Numbered from the stretch's first letter, positions 1 to 13,639 are shown. The stretch: DNA of 64,000 nt from Ligustrum vulgare (GCA_963555705.1 OY743188.1:28045383-28109382), one strand, 5' to 3'. Numbers and translations are program-made. Notes: a model not told the origin generated them from the letters alone.

Positions 1-1967
1 AAAAGATTTTGATGAAGTGCAGGAAGTTAACATGTTGGAAGAGCTGCTATTTGAGTTAGAAGATCCTGATAAACAACTTGAGAAAAATCTCGAATTGGAC
101 AGCATTCAAGACTCTTTAAAAGGTATAACAACAGCAGCTGTAAGAGCTTGGCAGCCCAACATTTAGCCTCTAAATGTTATCCAGACACCCATGCAAACAT
201 CAGCAGAGAAGATGCCAACTCTGGAGCTTAACCTCTACCATCTGAATTAAAGTATGCATTCTTGGGACCTAATGAATCTTACCCTGTGGTAATCTCTTCT
301 ACTCTTACTTGTGATCAGGAAAATTTGTTGTTGAAAGTATTGAATGATCATAGATCTGCAATAGGTTGGACTATAGCAGATATTAAGGGAATTAGTCCTT
401 TAGTGTGCACTCATAGAATTTTCCTAGAAGAAAATGCTAATCCCTCTAGGGAATCCCAAAGAAGACTAAATCCTAACATGAAAGAGGTTGTTAAAAATGA
501 AGTTTTAAAATTACTTGACACAGGTATTATTTATCCTATTGCAGACAGCAAGTGGGTAAGTCCTACTCACGTAGTACCTAAAAAAACCGGGGTTACTGTT
601 GTTGAAAATGAACAGGGAGAAATGATAACTAAAAGGGTACCTACTAGTTGGAGAATGTGCATAGATTATAGGAAATTGAATTCCATGACCAGAAAAGACC
701 ATTTTCCTTTACCATTTTTAGATCAAGTGCTAGAAAGAGTTGCTGGACATTCATTCTATTGTTTTTTGGATGGTTTTTCAGGCTATCATCAAATTGAAAT
801 AGCATTAGAAGACCAAGAAAAAACTACTTTTACTTGCCCTTTTGGGACGTTTGCTTTTAAAAGAATGCCTTTTGGTCTTTGTAATGCCCCAGCAACCTTT
901 CAAAGATGCATGCTTAGCATATTCAGTGACATGATAGAAAACGTTTTGGAAGTTTTTATGGACGATTTCTCTGTGTATGGTAATTCATTTGATGATTGCC
1001 TAACAAATTTGAAAGCTGTTTTATGCAGGTGTGAAGATAAGCAACTTCTCCTTAATTGGGAGAAATGTCATTTCATGGTAACAAGAGGAATTGTTTTAGG
1101 TCATATAATTTCTTCTAAAGGCATGGAAGTATAAGGCAAAAGTAGATTCAATTTCTAGGTTGCCTATTCCTTCTACTGTAAAAGATGTTAGATCATTTTT
1201 AGGTCATGCAGGTTTTTATAGGAGGTTCATAAAGATTTTAGTATTATAGCAAAACCTTTAACTACACTTTTGATGCATGATACAAAATTTGTTTGGACTA
1301 ATGAATGCACTACAGCTTTTGAACATTTAAAAAAGGCACTCACCACTGCACCCATAGTTAGATCACCTGATTGGTCTCTAGCTTTTGAATTAATGTGTGA
1401 TGCAAGTGATATAGCTGTAGGGGCAGTGCTTGGCCAGAGGAAAGTTAAGGAACCGTATGTAATTTACTATGCTAGCAGAACTTTGAATCAAGCTCAATTA
1501 AATTACACAACTACTGAAAAAGAGCTGCTAGCAATAGTTTTTGCACTGGAAAAATTTCGAACTTATCTTATTGGGACCCCTGTTACCATCTTTACTGATC
1601 ATTCTGCTCTTAAATAATTGTTCACAAAGAAAGATGCTAAACCTAGACTCATTCGATGGATTTTGTTATTGCAGGAATTTGACATTACAATTAAGGATAA
1701 AAAAGGGGTGGAAAATGTTGTCACTGATCATTTATCCAGATTAAATTCTGATAATTCAACAGTTTCTCACCCTTTAAATGATTCATTTCCCGATGAACAG
1801 TTATTTAGCTTGAACATTGTTCCATGGTTCGCTGACTTAGTTAATTATCTTGTTACAGGTCACATGCCCTCAAATTGGAGTGTCCAAGACAAAATGAGGA
1901 TGAAAGCTATCGCAAGGAACTTCTTCTACGATGATCCATACTTATTCAAATATTGTGCTGATCAAAT
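1..1967 (+). pseudogene. Athila-like Ty3/gypsy pol, RT and RNase H segment (broken)
   Basis: This is the middle of a retrotransposon polyprotein whose start lies outside the window. About 1-260 is the gag/protease-to-RT linker, with stops. From 262 the reverse transcriptase reads well, with the catalytic motif FMDD near 955-966 and the KWVSPTHVVPKK block near 550 typical of Athila-type elements. The frame is lost near 1133 (in-frame TAA) and shifts again near 1230. RNase H follows at 1270-1617 (CDASD, TTEKELLA, TDHSALK). An in-frame TAA at 1615-1617 separates it from the RNase H tail and connection domain at 1618-1967. The reading frame at 1963-1967 matches that at 5218, so the integrase half once continued directly from here. 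The copy is dead. Lineage is inferred from motifs. Confidence 0.9.
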
Positions 1968-4900
1968 TATAGCGACTCAGAATTTTTATGCAATTTTATA
2001 ATTATTTTAATATTTAAAAAATTGTGTCGCTACTATTTCACTCATTGTTTTGAAATTAACGCCGCGACGAATTCGTCTAGCCAAGTCAAGAAATATCGAA
2101 TTTGTTCGATTTTAAATTAAAATCCGAATTTCTAAAATTATGTTATTTTAATTATTTATTCAAAGTATTATATTCAAAATCTTTCTAAAATCCAAATTTG
2201 CCCACATGTCTTCTTCTTTACACCAAGACAACAATTCTTTACACAATAACATCATCATTTTTGTACAAATAATTTTACACCTAATTCTACACTATCATAT
2301 TTTATAGTATCAAATCAATACATATTCTTCCCCATCACAACTCACGTCCCCTACATTTTTTCTTCCTTCTTTATCATTCTTTCCACCTCAATATACCATC
2401 ATCAAAGCATCTTCATCATTATCATTCATACACCCACAAATTCCCTTCAATCACACAAAGTATTTCCAACTCATCTTGACCCAATTTCATCATCAAATCC
2501 ACATTAAACAATTGTGATATTTTCCACCCTCTCACATTACCTAATTCTCCACTATTTTTCTTAATTAGCCAGCAAAACATATCATTATTATAAATTCTGA
2601 TATCCTGCACCACCATTTCAGTCGACCAAGTTCGAGAAGAATAAACAATCACCACAATGATCTGCTTTCAATCCCTTTTTCCCAATTCAATACCAATAAT
2701 AGATATCAATCTGAAACCAATTTGAAATCAACCAAAACTGAATCATCATCGTATTGGCATCAACCTGCAGCTCCATCACCTAAGAAATTTGTATCATCAT
2801 TTTCACTGCCCATTCTTGCTCACTGCACAAAACCAAGAACCACCACAATGCAATCCACTGCCGCTGAACCACTGCAAAGCCACCATCTCCATCAAACAGC
2901 AACCATCATCCACCAACGCTGCTATTGTCAATACCAATCCGCCCCTTTCACCATCAGAATCACCACCAATTCAGAAATCAAACCCAATTACTGCAACAGT
3001 TCCATACCTTCACCGAATTAAACACCATCACCGCCTCTACAAACATCACCACCGAATCATCACCACCCAAAACCATCAACCTCAGTCACAAATCAAACCC
3101 AAAATCAAAACTGAAAACCCAGAATAAGTTATCCCAAATACTTACCTACCTCGACCGCCGGTAAACTCGCCGGAAAATCGTGAAATCAAGCCACGATCGC
3201 ACACGGTTTCGCACTCAAAACTCGCAACCAATCCCTCAAATTTGAAACACTCCTTGGCCGCCTCTTGCCGCCACCATGCGGCAACGTTCCGCCGGCCAAT
3301 CGCCGGTTGTAGCGCCGGAAATGGGTGAGAGGCCTCGCGTGCTCTCATCGCCTCTGAACCTTCCATTTGAGAGAAATGACGAGAGAGAGAGTGTAGTGAT
3401 AGAGAGAGAATGATCTATTTTAATATTTTAATTTTCGGAAATTTGCAACTATAGTCCTGAAGTTTTAATTTGTTTCAATTCAGTCCTTTCAGCTTTAAAT
3501 CTTTTTAATTTCAGCCCTTAAGTTTTAAATGAGTTTTAATCAGCCCCTATTGTTTTAAAATATATTATTTCAACCCTATTGTTTTGAGTTTCCGACTCAA
3601 CTTTCAAAAGTATTCATTTTAATCCCTCAACTTTCAAAGTATCTATTTTAGTCCCTGAACTTTCAAAAGTATTCATTTTAGTCCCTCAACTTTCAAAACA
3701 TCAATTTCAGTCCTCAAATTATAATTTATCATTTTGAACTATATATTCGATATACTAAAGTGACTTATTGGCTAAGACGAAGCTTACGGAGAATTCAAAG
3801 AAATTGAAGTCATTCCCGCTCAACTTTGCACTCGTCGGATTTGAGGTAGACTCGCACTTATTAATTGATTTAAATTATGATTTCATATGAATGTCATGTG
3901 ACTTGTGAAAGTCAATTTTTAAGAAAAACAAGTATGTTTTTATGAAAGGTAAATATACCTCATGTTGTTATGAAAAGTAAGTATGTTTTTATGAAAAGAA
4001 AATATACTTTATGTTTTTACGAAAAGTAAGTATACCCTATGCTTCACGAAAATGTTTTTTTGGATCATTGCTATGAAATCAATCTACCAAGATTGTTTTG
4101 GGTCCCATATGATAAGTTATGATATGTTAAGGGGACCGGAGTTTTATTAGCGCTACACATAAGAATTCTTGCCACCTAAGTTCGGTAACATTCTTGTGTC
4201 TCCTATGTTTATGAGGATTTGCCACGAAGTTCGGTAAAATTCCTATCTTTCCATATGTTTATGAGGATTTACCACCTAAGTTCGGTAAAATTCCTGTCGC
4301 ATATGTTTATGAGGATTTCGATCCTATCTTATGTTATGATGCAATTGATCCCTATGAATTTCAGAAAATTATGCTTGGTATACTTACTACATAAGAATTC
4401 TTACCACCTAAGTTCGGTAAAATTCTTATGTTTATGAGGATTTCGATTTTATCCTATGTTATAATGAAAATTTACTGTTATTATGATTTTACTGCATAAG
4501 AATTCTTGCCACCTAAGTTCGGTAAAGTTCTTGTGTCTATTTATGTTTATGAGGAGATTTCAATCATATCTTATGTTATGCTTTCAAAAGAAATTATGCT
4601 TGGCATAATTAAAATATTTTTATAAGTATATGGTTTTCAAAGAGCTGTTTTCAAAGAGCTATTTTCAAAGAGCCTATGATTTGTAAAATATGTCCCGTGC
4701 TGTAATACACAATATGAGTTTTATCAAGAGCAGTTTTATAAAGAAGCTCTATCAATGCCCGTTTTATAAAGAGCCGGGATTTATGTGTTTAATCATCTTA
4801 TAAATTAAATTAATTTGCGATGAGTCTACTGAGTATTTCCCCCATGAAATACTCACCCTACTTTTTAACAGTTTTGCAGATTTCGGAGACGGTGGCGAGC

Positions 4901-5217
4901 GATGAATGATGGTGGCAATAATCGTTGAACGGTTGAAAGTTTGACGTTAATGATTTCCGTATTTTCCAAACAATCGAATAATTTAGAGAAGTTCATTTAT
5001 TTGAGAAATTATGATATTGGCAATTTCTTTACAATATTAATGGTTCGATTTACTATTTCAAATGGTTTCATAAATGTTTTCAATTTTAGCGGCCATTACA
5101 GTTTATTTAATGTTGCCAAAAATGAATTTCAATTATTTCTTCCGCAAAAATATTATTCGAAAAATTTAGACAGAAAATGACGTAGTGAATCGGGTATACG
5201 GAACTCGGGGCGCTACA
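1968..5217 (+). mobile_element. Solo LTR (3.25 kb), long-LTR/Tekay-like family, inserted in Athila pol
   Basis: The insertion is flanked by the direct repeat CAAAT (1963-1967 and 5218-5222), and removing it with one repeat restores the pol reading frame. It begins TATAGCGACTCAG, with TA where TG is expected, and ends GGGGCGCTACA. Its first ~200 bases match the reverse complement of the right ends of the LTRs at 24417-27088 and 30557-33375, and 4050-4560 matches their left part, so it belongs to the same family in opposite orientation. There is no internal domain or second LTR, which fits a solo LTR left by LTR-LTR recombination. The middle (about 2190-3750) differs from the other copies: a CA-rich stretch, a GC-richer block near 3140-3370, and short repeats. 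Short ORFs inside look accidental. Confidence 0.88.
3435..3722 (+). repeat. Degenerate ~30-bp tandem repeats inside the solo LTR
   Basis: Units of the form TTTTAGTCCCTCAACTTTCAA recur about eight times with drift. Such degenerate arrays are common in plant LTRs. I see no coding potential. Confidence 0.7.
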
Positions 5218-6372
5218 CAAATTATCCGAAGATGTGTTCCTGATGATGAGGTACAACAAGTTCTTACTTTCTGTCATTCTCATGCTTGCGGAGGCCATTT
5301 CTCTTCGCAGAAAACAGCTGCTAAGGTACTTCAATGTGGTTTTTATTGGCCTAGTTTATTTAAGGATGCTCATACCTTTTGTAAAAATTGTAAAGCATGT
5401 CCGAAACTTGGTAGTATCAGCCATAGGAATATGATGTCATTAGCTCCAATCCTTGTTCTTGAAATTTTTGATTGTTGGGGATTAGACTTTATGGGTCCTT
5501 TTCCCCCTTCTTTTGGATATTTATATATATTGGTTGCTGTTGATTATGTGTCAAAATGGGTAGAGGCTATTCCATGTATAACAAATGACCATAAAGTTGT
5601 GCTCAAATTTCTGAAAGAACATATTTTTTCTAGGTTTGGTATGCCTAAGGCCATAATTAGTGACGGTGGAACACATTTTTGTAATAAACCTTTTGAAACT
5701 CTGTTAAAGAAATATGGCATTAGGCATAAAATTTCCACTCCCTATCACCCTCAAACTAATGGTCAAACCGAACTAGCCAACCGGGAAATAATAGGCATTT
5801 TGACAAAAACAGTTAATCCAAATAGAAAAGATTGGACTATAAAATTGGATGATGCTTTATGGGCCTATAGGACTGCTTTTAAAACTGTTCTTGGAATGTC
5901 TCCTTATAGAATTGTATTTGGAAAACCTTGTCATTTGCCGGTTGAAATTGAACACAAAGCTTATTGGGCAATCAAAACACTCAACTTTAATTTAGATCAA
6001 GCTGGTGAATTTAGGAAACTGAAATTGAATGAGTTAGAGGAATTGCGTTTGGAAGCATATGAGAATGCAAAAATTTCAAAAGAGAAAATGAAAGTTTTTC
6101 ACGATAAGAGAATTTTTAGAAAATCATTTTTCCCTTCTCAAAAAGTTTTGCTATATGACTCTAAACTTCATCTGTTTCCTGGTAAGTTGAGAACTAAATG
6201 GATTGGTCCTTACATTGTGCAAACTGTTTATCCTTATGGAGCAGTTGAAATATTGGATCCAAAAACTGGTACTGTTTTTAAAGTTAATGGACAACGTCTG
6301 AAACCATTTTTTGATAATTTCTCTGCTGATATTAATGAACTACCTCTGCTGGAACCTGCTTCCAGCAGCTGA
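5218..6372 (+). pseudogene. Athila-like Ty3/gypsy pol, integrase segment
   Basis: This is the integrase end of the pol that begins at 1-1967, open from 5218 to the natural stop TGA at 6370-6372. An N-terminal zinc-binding region has the His pair in CHSHACGGH and the Cys pair in CKNCKAC (about 5270-5403). The catalytic core shows the three acidic residues: Asp in GLDFMGP, Asp in ISDGGTHF, and Glu in [10 protein letters not shown]. The C-terminal part, to LLEPASSS, has the basic profile of a gypsy integrase tail. Integrase inserts element cDNA into chromosomes. This half keeps an intact frame, but the upstream half is broken, so no functional polyprotein is made from this locus. Confidence 0.92.
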
Positions 6373-7283
6373 TTCTCTTGGAACTAACCTTTATTATTAT
6401 GTATATATTTTCTTTTTCTTTTTGCAGTTTTATTCTTTTCTTCATTTCTTAGTTTCTCATTCTTGAATAATTGCTCATGTGCATAAGCCTCCTCTCAGGT
6501 ACACTCTTCTCCTTTAGCTTGATTTAATTTTGAGTCATGTCTATGAATCAGTTTTCATTTTTCTTCTCTTTGAGTCATTGAGGACAATGTCTGATTTTAG
6601 TTGGGGGGAGAGTGACTCAAATGTACTTGTTTTGCATTAATTCTTCTGTGATAGTTGAGCATTAAAACTGAGTACATCTTGAGTCTTGAGTTATATCTTT
6701 GTTATTCTGTAAAGACCTCCCTCCTAAAAAAAATTTTATGCACGAATTTAAGCCTTGTGGTAAGATGGATAGTCAACACATACAACTAGAGCTCTCTCAA
6801 GTTTAAGTAATTTTATTTATTCATCAAGAGAGTTGAGTGATTGGTAGTTTTCTTATATTGCCCTTGTTTGATATTGCTACTTCCATTGGGCATCATTACA
6901 CGGATTGTGGATTGTTGGTGGTTTATACTTAAGAAACGATGAAGGTCAATGTCAAATAAAAATTTGATCCTTTGAAACTAACCTTATCAACTTCTCTTCC
7001 CTTCACAAATCCCTCCATATTCACAAATCCCTTTCGTAGCCAAAAATCCTTTCCATCTATTTCACATTAAAGATGACATTACATCCAGACATTGCTTCCA
7101 TAAATACATGACTTTGTTTCTACTTTCAAGTATAAGCGAGGATGATTATTTTTGCTCCATATTTGAAGAAAAAATGTTCGGTGCACACAAAGAAAGAAAA
7201 GTGGAGTTAGAAGTATTTGATAGTCATTGAGACCAGAGGAGAATGTTGAAGAATTATTTGAGAAGATTTCAGTGTTTATTCGA

Positions 7284-7314
<31 letters not shown>

Positions 7315-8128
7315 AGAAAGAAAAAAAGAAAAAAAGAAAAATATATATATAAATAGAAAGAAAATGGAGACGTATTGAAGAGAAAGTATTGATGTGAAGA
7401 CGAAAGAAAGCTTGAAGTGTGATTAGAAGTGAAAATTATTATCCTTACTTATATTTTGAAAGTCTTCGACTTTTACCAACTTCTTTTATTTCCTTATCCT
7501 AAAAAAAAAAAAAAAATTTGCTACCATTTGCGTCGTATACCTCCATTGAAATTTCTTGTTCTACTATTATCACTGAAATATGCAAACCTCTTCTTCAATC
7601 ACTTTTTATCAATTTTCTTGAGAACACCATCATTACCTTTACGTTGACGTTGACATTTTGATCTTAAGTTAGCTTGCGGTAAGAATGGTTGAGTCCCAAT
7701 GGTTGTGAGCTTTTCATGAGGTCAATATTTGCATTACTGTCATCCACATATATATGGCCTTTGTTTATTGAATGCTTGAGTGATCAATTTTCAAACTCCA
7801 TGAGTGACCCCCTAACCAGTTCAGAAACAAAATACACATACCCGTGAGTATATGGAGTTTATACTTGGCTTGAGTGAATACTCGACACTGTATGTGTTGG
7901 GGTTAGTGGTTTGATGGATCGGCTTAAAACACACACACAAAAAATTTTGGGGATGTTTTTATGGATTAATTTAGATATAATGATTGATCTCTTGATTGTG
8001 CGAAGTTGATGTGCTCGACTATCTAAATTCATTCTTGACTTTACAATTGAAGTTTTTTTTCATTGAGCTAATCATGTTTTTAATTCGCTTGAATTGCTAG
8101 AAACTAGCAAAAAGCTAGTTGGGGAGTG
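6373..8128 (+). other. 3' non-coding spacer of the Athila-like element
   Basis: There is no convincing ORF between the integrase stop and the 3' LTR. It contains a G-run at about 6601-6613, a purine-rich tract (A with scattered G) at 7265-7340, and the polypurine tract GTTGGGGAGTG at 8118-8128 directly before the LTR. Athila-type elements often carry a long non-coding or degenerate env-like region here. I see no env-like protein. Confidence 0.6.
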
Positions 8129-9755
8129 TGATTATTGTCCAATTTTACGTATTTTAGATAGGTAAATAAATGAAAAAAAAAAACGATTTTGGGATATAAA
8201 TTGTCATTTAGAGTAAAATTTATTAAAGATTCAATTTTATTTGTTAAACTCTAAATTGATTTTATTTGTTAATAATTTCATTTATTTAATTGCAGGTACA
8301 TTTTGGACAATTTTATCTCAAAAATCCCTAGTTTAATGGACCCGAAAAAAGCCCAAAATTGAGAAAAAAAACCTACAACACCCATTCTCCCAGTCGGCAG
8401 GCTCGCTCTCTCTCGCTATCATCTTCAACCTTCATCTAGAACCCAGCTTCATCTCCATTCTACAACCCAGCCGCCATCCCCAGTGGTCTCTCTCTAACCT
8501 CTGTCTGGTCTCTACAGCAAAGACTGTCGCCAGACTTAGCCTGCACTCAGCCACAACCCAGCAGCCTCACGCAGCCCCCTCTCCTTCTCTCTTCTCTCGC
8601 AACCCAACCCAGCTCTGTCTTCGCTCTCTCTCAGACACGCACCAGCCACCAAAGCCGCCGCACCAGCCTCTTCCACCACTTCCAGCCGTCTCACTATATA
8701 CCATCCTCTGTCTTCTTTCCAATCTCATCATCCACGCAGCCACCAAACCAGCCTGGGTCTCCAGCCGTCTTCTGAAAACTAACCCAGCAGCAACCTCCTC
8801 TCCCTCACATACAAAATCAATATTCAGCAGCACACCTCAACCTCAATATCCAACCCCCCACTTACAGAAACACTACTCTCTGCTCTCGAACGGATCTCCC
8901 TCCAACCACTCTCTCGGCCAGCAGACCTCTCCCACACACATCTCACAGTCGGAAGCCGCACCGTCCATCCTTCAACCAAACAGGCAGCTCTCATCTCCCA
9001 TTAGTAACCTTCCACTCCACTGTAAAAGGCACCAACAGCCTCCACCGAAGCGGTCCTCAAAAAAGTGTTTTGTTTTTTTTGTTATTTGTTCTAGTTTCTA
9101 TTTTGCTTAGAACTTTTACTGTTTCATTTAATAGTTTACACATTTTCAGGTTTTTTATGATATTTAACTTTGAGATATAGTTTGGTTATTGAAATTTCTA
9201 GTTCCCAATTTGAATTTCATTTTTAGTAATGATTATTGTTTGTTCGAATCTTATTTTGGTTAATTCAATTATGTTCGGCTAAGTTACATTTGAGGGGAGT
9301 TATTCTTAGCTTCAATGGGTATGTTTAATTCTTATGGATGAATTCTTGTTATTGATAAGAGTTTATAAATTGTTTTAAGTTTTCAAATTATTTTACTTGG
9401 ATGAATGTCGTTGATGTGGTATGTATCAAGTATGCACACAACATGCTCGACTAAATGCAATTAAATAAATTGACTAATTTTCTGCTAATGAGTTTAAATC
9501 TTATCGATATCAAGAAAATTCACACTAATCTTATTTGAAAAGCCCAATTGATAGCGAAAGAATAACTCCGCTCGAATTCCCTTTCATTGCAATTTAATTA
9601 TATCCTCTTTTTATCATTTAAGTAATCTTGAAACCATAATTTAAAACTTGAATTTAGCAAATATTATTACACCAATAAAATCCCTAGGAAGAATGACCCT
9701 GGATTATTGCTAGGCTATAACCTGACCCCTTTATACTTGGAGGGTAGATTTTACA
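8129..9755 (+). mobile_element. 3' LTR of the Athila-like element, right end truncated
   Basis: The LTR starts TGATTATTGTCC immediately after the polypurine tract, like the other Athila-type LTRs in the window (TGATAAGTG, TGATAGGTG). It has a C-rich block at 8380-9060 and an AT-rich end. No matching terminal CA or target duplication can be assigned, because copia sequence takes over at about 9750-9775. ORFs inside (for example the reverse-strand one at 8567-8833) look like by-products of the C-rich block. Confidence 0.75.
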
Positions 9756-9759
9756 TCGA

Positions 9760-12700
9760 GTCACCTTTTTCTGGCCGCAATTACTCCTCTGGTCGGAAAA
9801 ATAATCTGCGACAACAATCATCCCATCCCCAGCAGCAACTTGCGGCATTCCAACGAGTTGTTTCTCCTTCTTATCCACTACAATGTATACGAGGCCCCTT
9901 TTCCTCCCCTGCATGGGCCTCACGCCCAGGTTCAAATGGAATTTTGGGCCCAGCTCCTCAGTGGTGCCCAAACTGTCATTCAAATCAGCATGGGCTGAAC
10001 CAATACCCCCACAAATTCTCTGGTCCATCTACTGTTGCACCATTTTCTGGAGCTCATTTTGCCTCTGATCCAAATTGGTACCCGGATACTGGAGCAACCC
10101 ATCACATGACTTCCATGCCCGTCAATAAACCACAAACTTATGATGGACCTCACAATGTCTATATGGGAAATGGGGACTCATTGCCCGTTTCTCACACTGG
10201 TAACCTATCTTTGGCATTAGGCTCCTCCAATTTTTCCTTACAGAATGTCTTTCATATTCCCTCTATTCGTAAAAACCTTCTTTCTGTAGCTTGCTTCACT
10301 AAAGATAATCTCGTTTTCTTTTTATTTACTCCAAATTTTTACCAGATTTATTGCTTACGAACTGGTCATCTCTTATTTCAGGGCCCTTGTAAAGACAGTC
10401 TCTACCCCCTCAATTTGTCCGCCATCTACAGTCCTCCTCAAGCTCTTGCCTCCATCCACTCTTCTGTCTGGCACAATCGTTTGGGTCATCCGTCATCTGA
10501 TGTTCTAACTCGTCTAGGTCCTGCTGTTGGTTCAAAATTATCTTATAATTCTTTTTGTCGTGAGTGCGCACTTAGTAAATCTCACCAATTACATTTCAAT
10601 AAAAATAAAGAGACTGCGAGTACTCCTTTTTACATTATTCATAGTGATGTTTGGCAATCGCCTACTACTTCCGTTACTGGATTCAAGTATTATGTTCTCT
10701 TTATTGATGAATTCTCTCGTTATACTTGGATTTACCCTATGCGCCGTAAAAATGAAGTTCTAACTCACTTCCAAACATTTGTTGCTATGACTAAAAATAT
10801 ATTTAACACCACTGTTAAATATCTTCAAAGTGACAATGGAACCGAATACATCAATAATGCTTTTTCTCACTTTTGCAAAGCTTTGGGTATTCAACAACGA
10901 TTCTCCTGCCCTCATACTCCTCAACAAAATGGCCTTGTCGAACGCAAACATCGTCATATTGCAACCATGACTCGCAATCTCCTTCTCACATCTGGTGCTC
11001 CTCAAAACCTTTGGGTTGAAGCTACATTGACTTCAGTCCATCTAATCAACCTCCTTCCTACATCAACTCTTGATTGGGACACTCCCCATAATCGTCTCTT
11101 TCGTAACCCACCATCCTATTCTTTCCTTTGTGTGTTTGGTTGTTCGTTTTTTCCTCACCTTGGCTCATATATTTCTAATAAATTGTCAAGTCCTAGTATA
11201 GAATGTGTATTCTTAGGTTACAGTCCACATCACAAAGGTTATCGTTGTCTAGATCCTTCTACAGGTCGAGTTTATGTGTCTAGGAAAGTTTTGTTTAACG
11301 AAATGAATTTTCCCTATAAAAATTTGCAGGTACAAAAGGTTCCAGAAGCAGGCCTTGATGAATTCATTCATATTTCAAGCCCAATTTCAGTCCCAGCAGA
11401 CTTGGTTCCACCATCCAACAGCCCACAACCCACTAATTCCATTCAACAATCATCAGATGAATCAACAACCAGTTTGCCTCCATCATCGCACACAACTAGC
11501 CGATCTCCTGGTCCATGTACCAACCCGTCGCCCCTCATTACCTACAGTCGGTGCAGGGTCACCTCATCCCATGCTCCCACAAACCCTATCACATCTCACA
11601 TTCCGGACCTAATGACCCAGAGCACTGATCCAATTCCTCCAGTTTCTACTGAATTGCAACTACCCAGTTCAAATCAGTCATCACAACCTCTCACTTCCTC
11701 GACTCCGGCAACGATCGAGCCTCCTCCTTCACAACAACACCCAATGGTCACGCGATCCCGTGATGGCACTCTCTCACAGAAAATTTACAGTGATGGCACG
11801 GTCCGGTATCCTCTTCCCCGAGCTTTATTACACTACATTCACACTGTTGAACCAACTTGTTATACTCAGGCAGCCAAGCAAGAAGTGTGGTGTGCAGCCA
11901 TGGCTGATGAAATCAATGCTCTTTTGAAAAATAAGACCTGGACATTGGTCCCTCCTTCTCCATCACAGAATACAATAGGCTGTAAATGGGTTTTTCTAGT
12001 CAAACACAATCCGGATGGCACGGTAGAACGGCACAAAGCTCGCCTAGTCGCTAAAGGGTTCCATCAACAACAAGGTATTGACTACGACGAAACGTTTAGT
12101 CCTGTCATTAAACCTGCCACTATTCGTACTGTGCTATCTCTTGATGTATCTAGAGGGTGGTCACTTAGGCAATTGGATGTTAAGAATGCCTTTTTACATG
12201 GCTATCTCAAAGAAGATGTTCATATGGTGCAACCACCTGGGTTTATTGATCAGACTCGGCCCTCCTATGTCTGCAAACTCAATAAGGCGATATATGGTCT
12301 TAAACAAGCTCCACGTGCCTGGTTCCATCGTATGACCTCCTTTCTTTTATCAGTTGGTTTTGTGCAAAGTCTAGCAGATTCATCCTTATTCATCTTTCGA
12401 CATGGGCCAAATATCATTTACTTTTTACTATATGTTGATGACATTGTGGTCACTAGCAGTAACGACAGGCTACTCCAAAGCTTCATTGATGTGTTGGGTC
12501 GTGGCTTCGATATCAAGGATCTTGGTACTCTTCATTATTTTCTGGGTTTGCAGGTCATCTCATTCGACGGTAACATTCACATAAGTCAGCTTCGGTATGC
12601 CCATGATTTATTGCAAAAACATGATATGCTTCTCAGCAAGCCGGTTGGCACCCCCATGTCTGCCAAAATCAACCTCTCCGCCTCTGAAGGCGATATTCTC

Positions 12701-13391
12701 CAAAATCCTACAATCTTTCGGGAAATTGTCGGATCCATGCAATACCTCACCATCACCCGTCCTGACATTGCTTTCGCTGTCAATTCCATCTCCCAGTTCA
12801 TGAGTCAGCCACGCCAACCACATCTTGTTGCTACCAAACCCATCCTCTGTTACATCAAAGGAACACTTGATTATGGCCTAGTATTTGGTCCCCAACGACA
12901 TCCCACTCATGTTGCTGCCTATGCTGATGCTGATTGGGCTGGTTGCCCAAACACTAGGTGTTCCACTTCCGGCTACCTTGTTTATCTTGGCACAAATTTG
13001 GTTTCTTGGTGATCCAAAAAGCAGCCCACTATCGCTCGCTCTAGTGCTGAGGCTGAATATCGGTTACTCTCACATGCAAGTGCTGAAACTACATGGTTAG
13101 CTTTCCTTCTTTATGAACTTGGTGCACATCTTCAATTCCAATACTGCTGCATTGTGACAACCTCAGTGCCACATACATGGCCTCAAATCCAGTTTTCCAT
13201 GCTCGCACTAAGCACATAGAACTGGATTACCATTTTGTTCGAGAGAAAGTGGCCCTTGGCAGTCATCGGGTTTGCTTCATACCCTCTGTTGATCAGCCGA
13301 CCGACCTCCTCACTAAGCCACTACACAAGCATCGTCATGCCTCTCTCACTAGCAAACTTGTCCGTGCTGGACCGCCAAGTTTGAGGGAGGG
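9760..13391 (+). pseudogene. Ty1/copia gag-pol polyprotein, 5'-truncated and broken
   Basis: An open frame from 9707 to 13012 carries, in copia order, a gag tail with a zinc-knuckle-like CPNCHSNQHGLNQYPH whose last Cys is Tyr (about 9965-10015), protease with DTGATHH (10085), GAG-pre-integrase, integrase with an HHCC region and the acidic residues in HSDVW, QSDNGTEY and GLVERKH, reverse transcriptase with YVDDIVV (about 12433) and the start of RNase H. A TGA at 13010-13012 ends the frame inside RNase H, a further frameshift lies near 13140, and the RNase H tail ([13 protein letters not shown]) is at 13177-13390. Integrase precedes RT, which defines copia. The first residues of the open frame come from the adjoining Athila LTR, so the annotated ATG is not a real start. 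Most of gag and the 5' LTR are missing. Confidence 0.93.
13377..13391 (+). promoter_or_regulatory. Polypurine tract of the copia element
   Basis: AAGTTTGAGGGAGGG lies directly before the 3' LTR. It is the usual primer site for plus-strand DNA synthesis. Confidence 0.8.
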
Positions 13392-13621
13392 TGTCAGATT
13401 AATTGCACAAAATCATGCAATCAAGAGTCCCACATAATCAGCAATTCCAGAAAATCTGCACACCATTGATCAAGCCATCAAGAGTCTGTCCAGCTAGAGT
13501 TTAGGATCAGTTTTGATTTTGTAATTACAATTCTTTATTACTTCATGTAATTATGCCTAGACACAACTATATATATTGTACATAATATATCTCAATAAAT
13601 ACAAGAAAATACACTTCAACA
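13392..13621 (+). mobile_element. 3' LTR of the copia element
   Basis: This 230-bp segment begins TGTCAGATTAATTG after the polypurine tract and ends CACTTCAACA. A TATA-rich stretch lies near 13568-13590. Short LTRs with TG...CA ends are usual in copia elements. There is no 5' LTR in the window, so this is a 3' remnant. Confidence 0.8.
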
Positions 13622-13639
13622 TTTTTGTTCATAAACGAT

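Noticed and set aside
2722..3164. Overlapping plus-strand ORFs rich in His, Pro and Thr
   Set aside because: They come from a CA-rich low-complexity stretch of the solo LTR, open in several frames at once.
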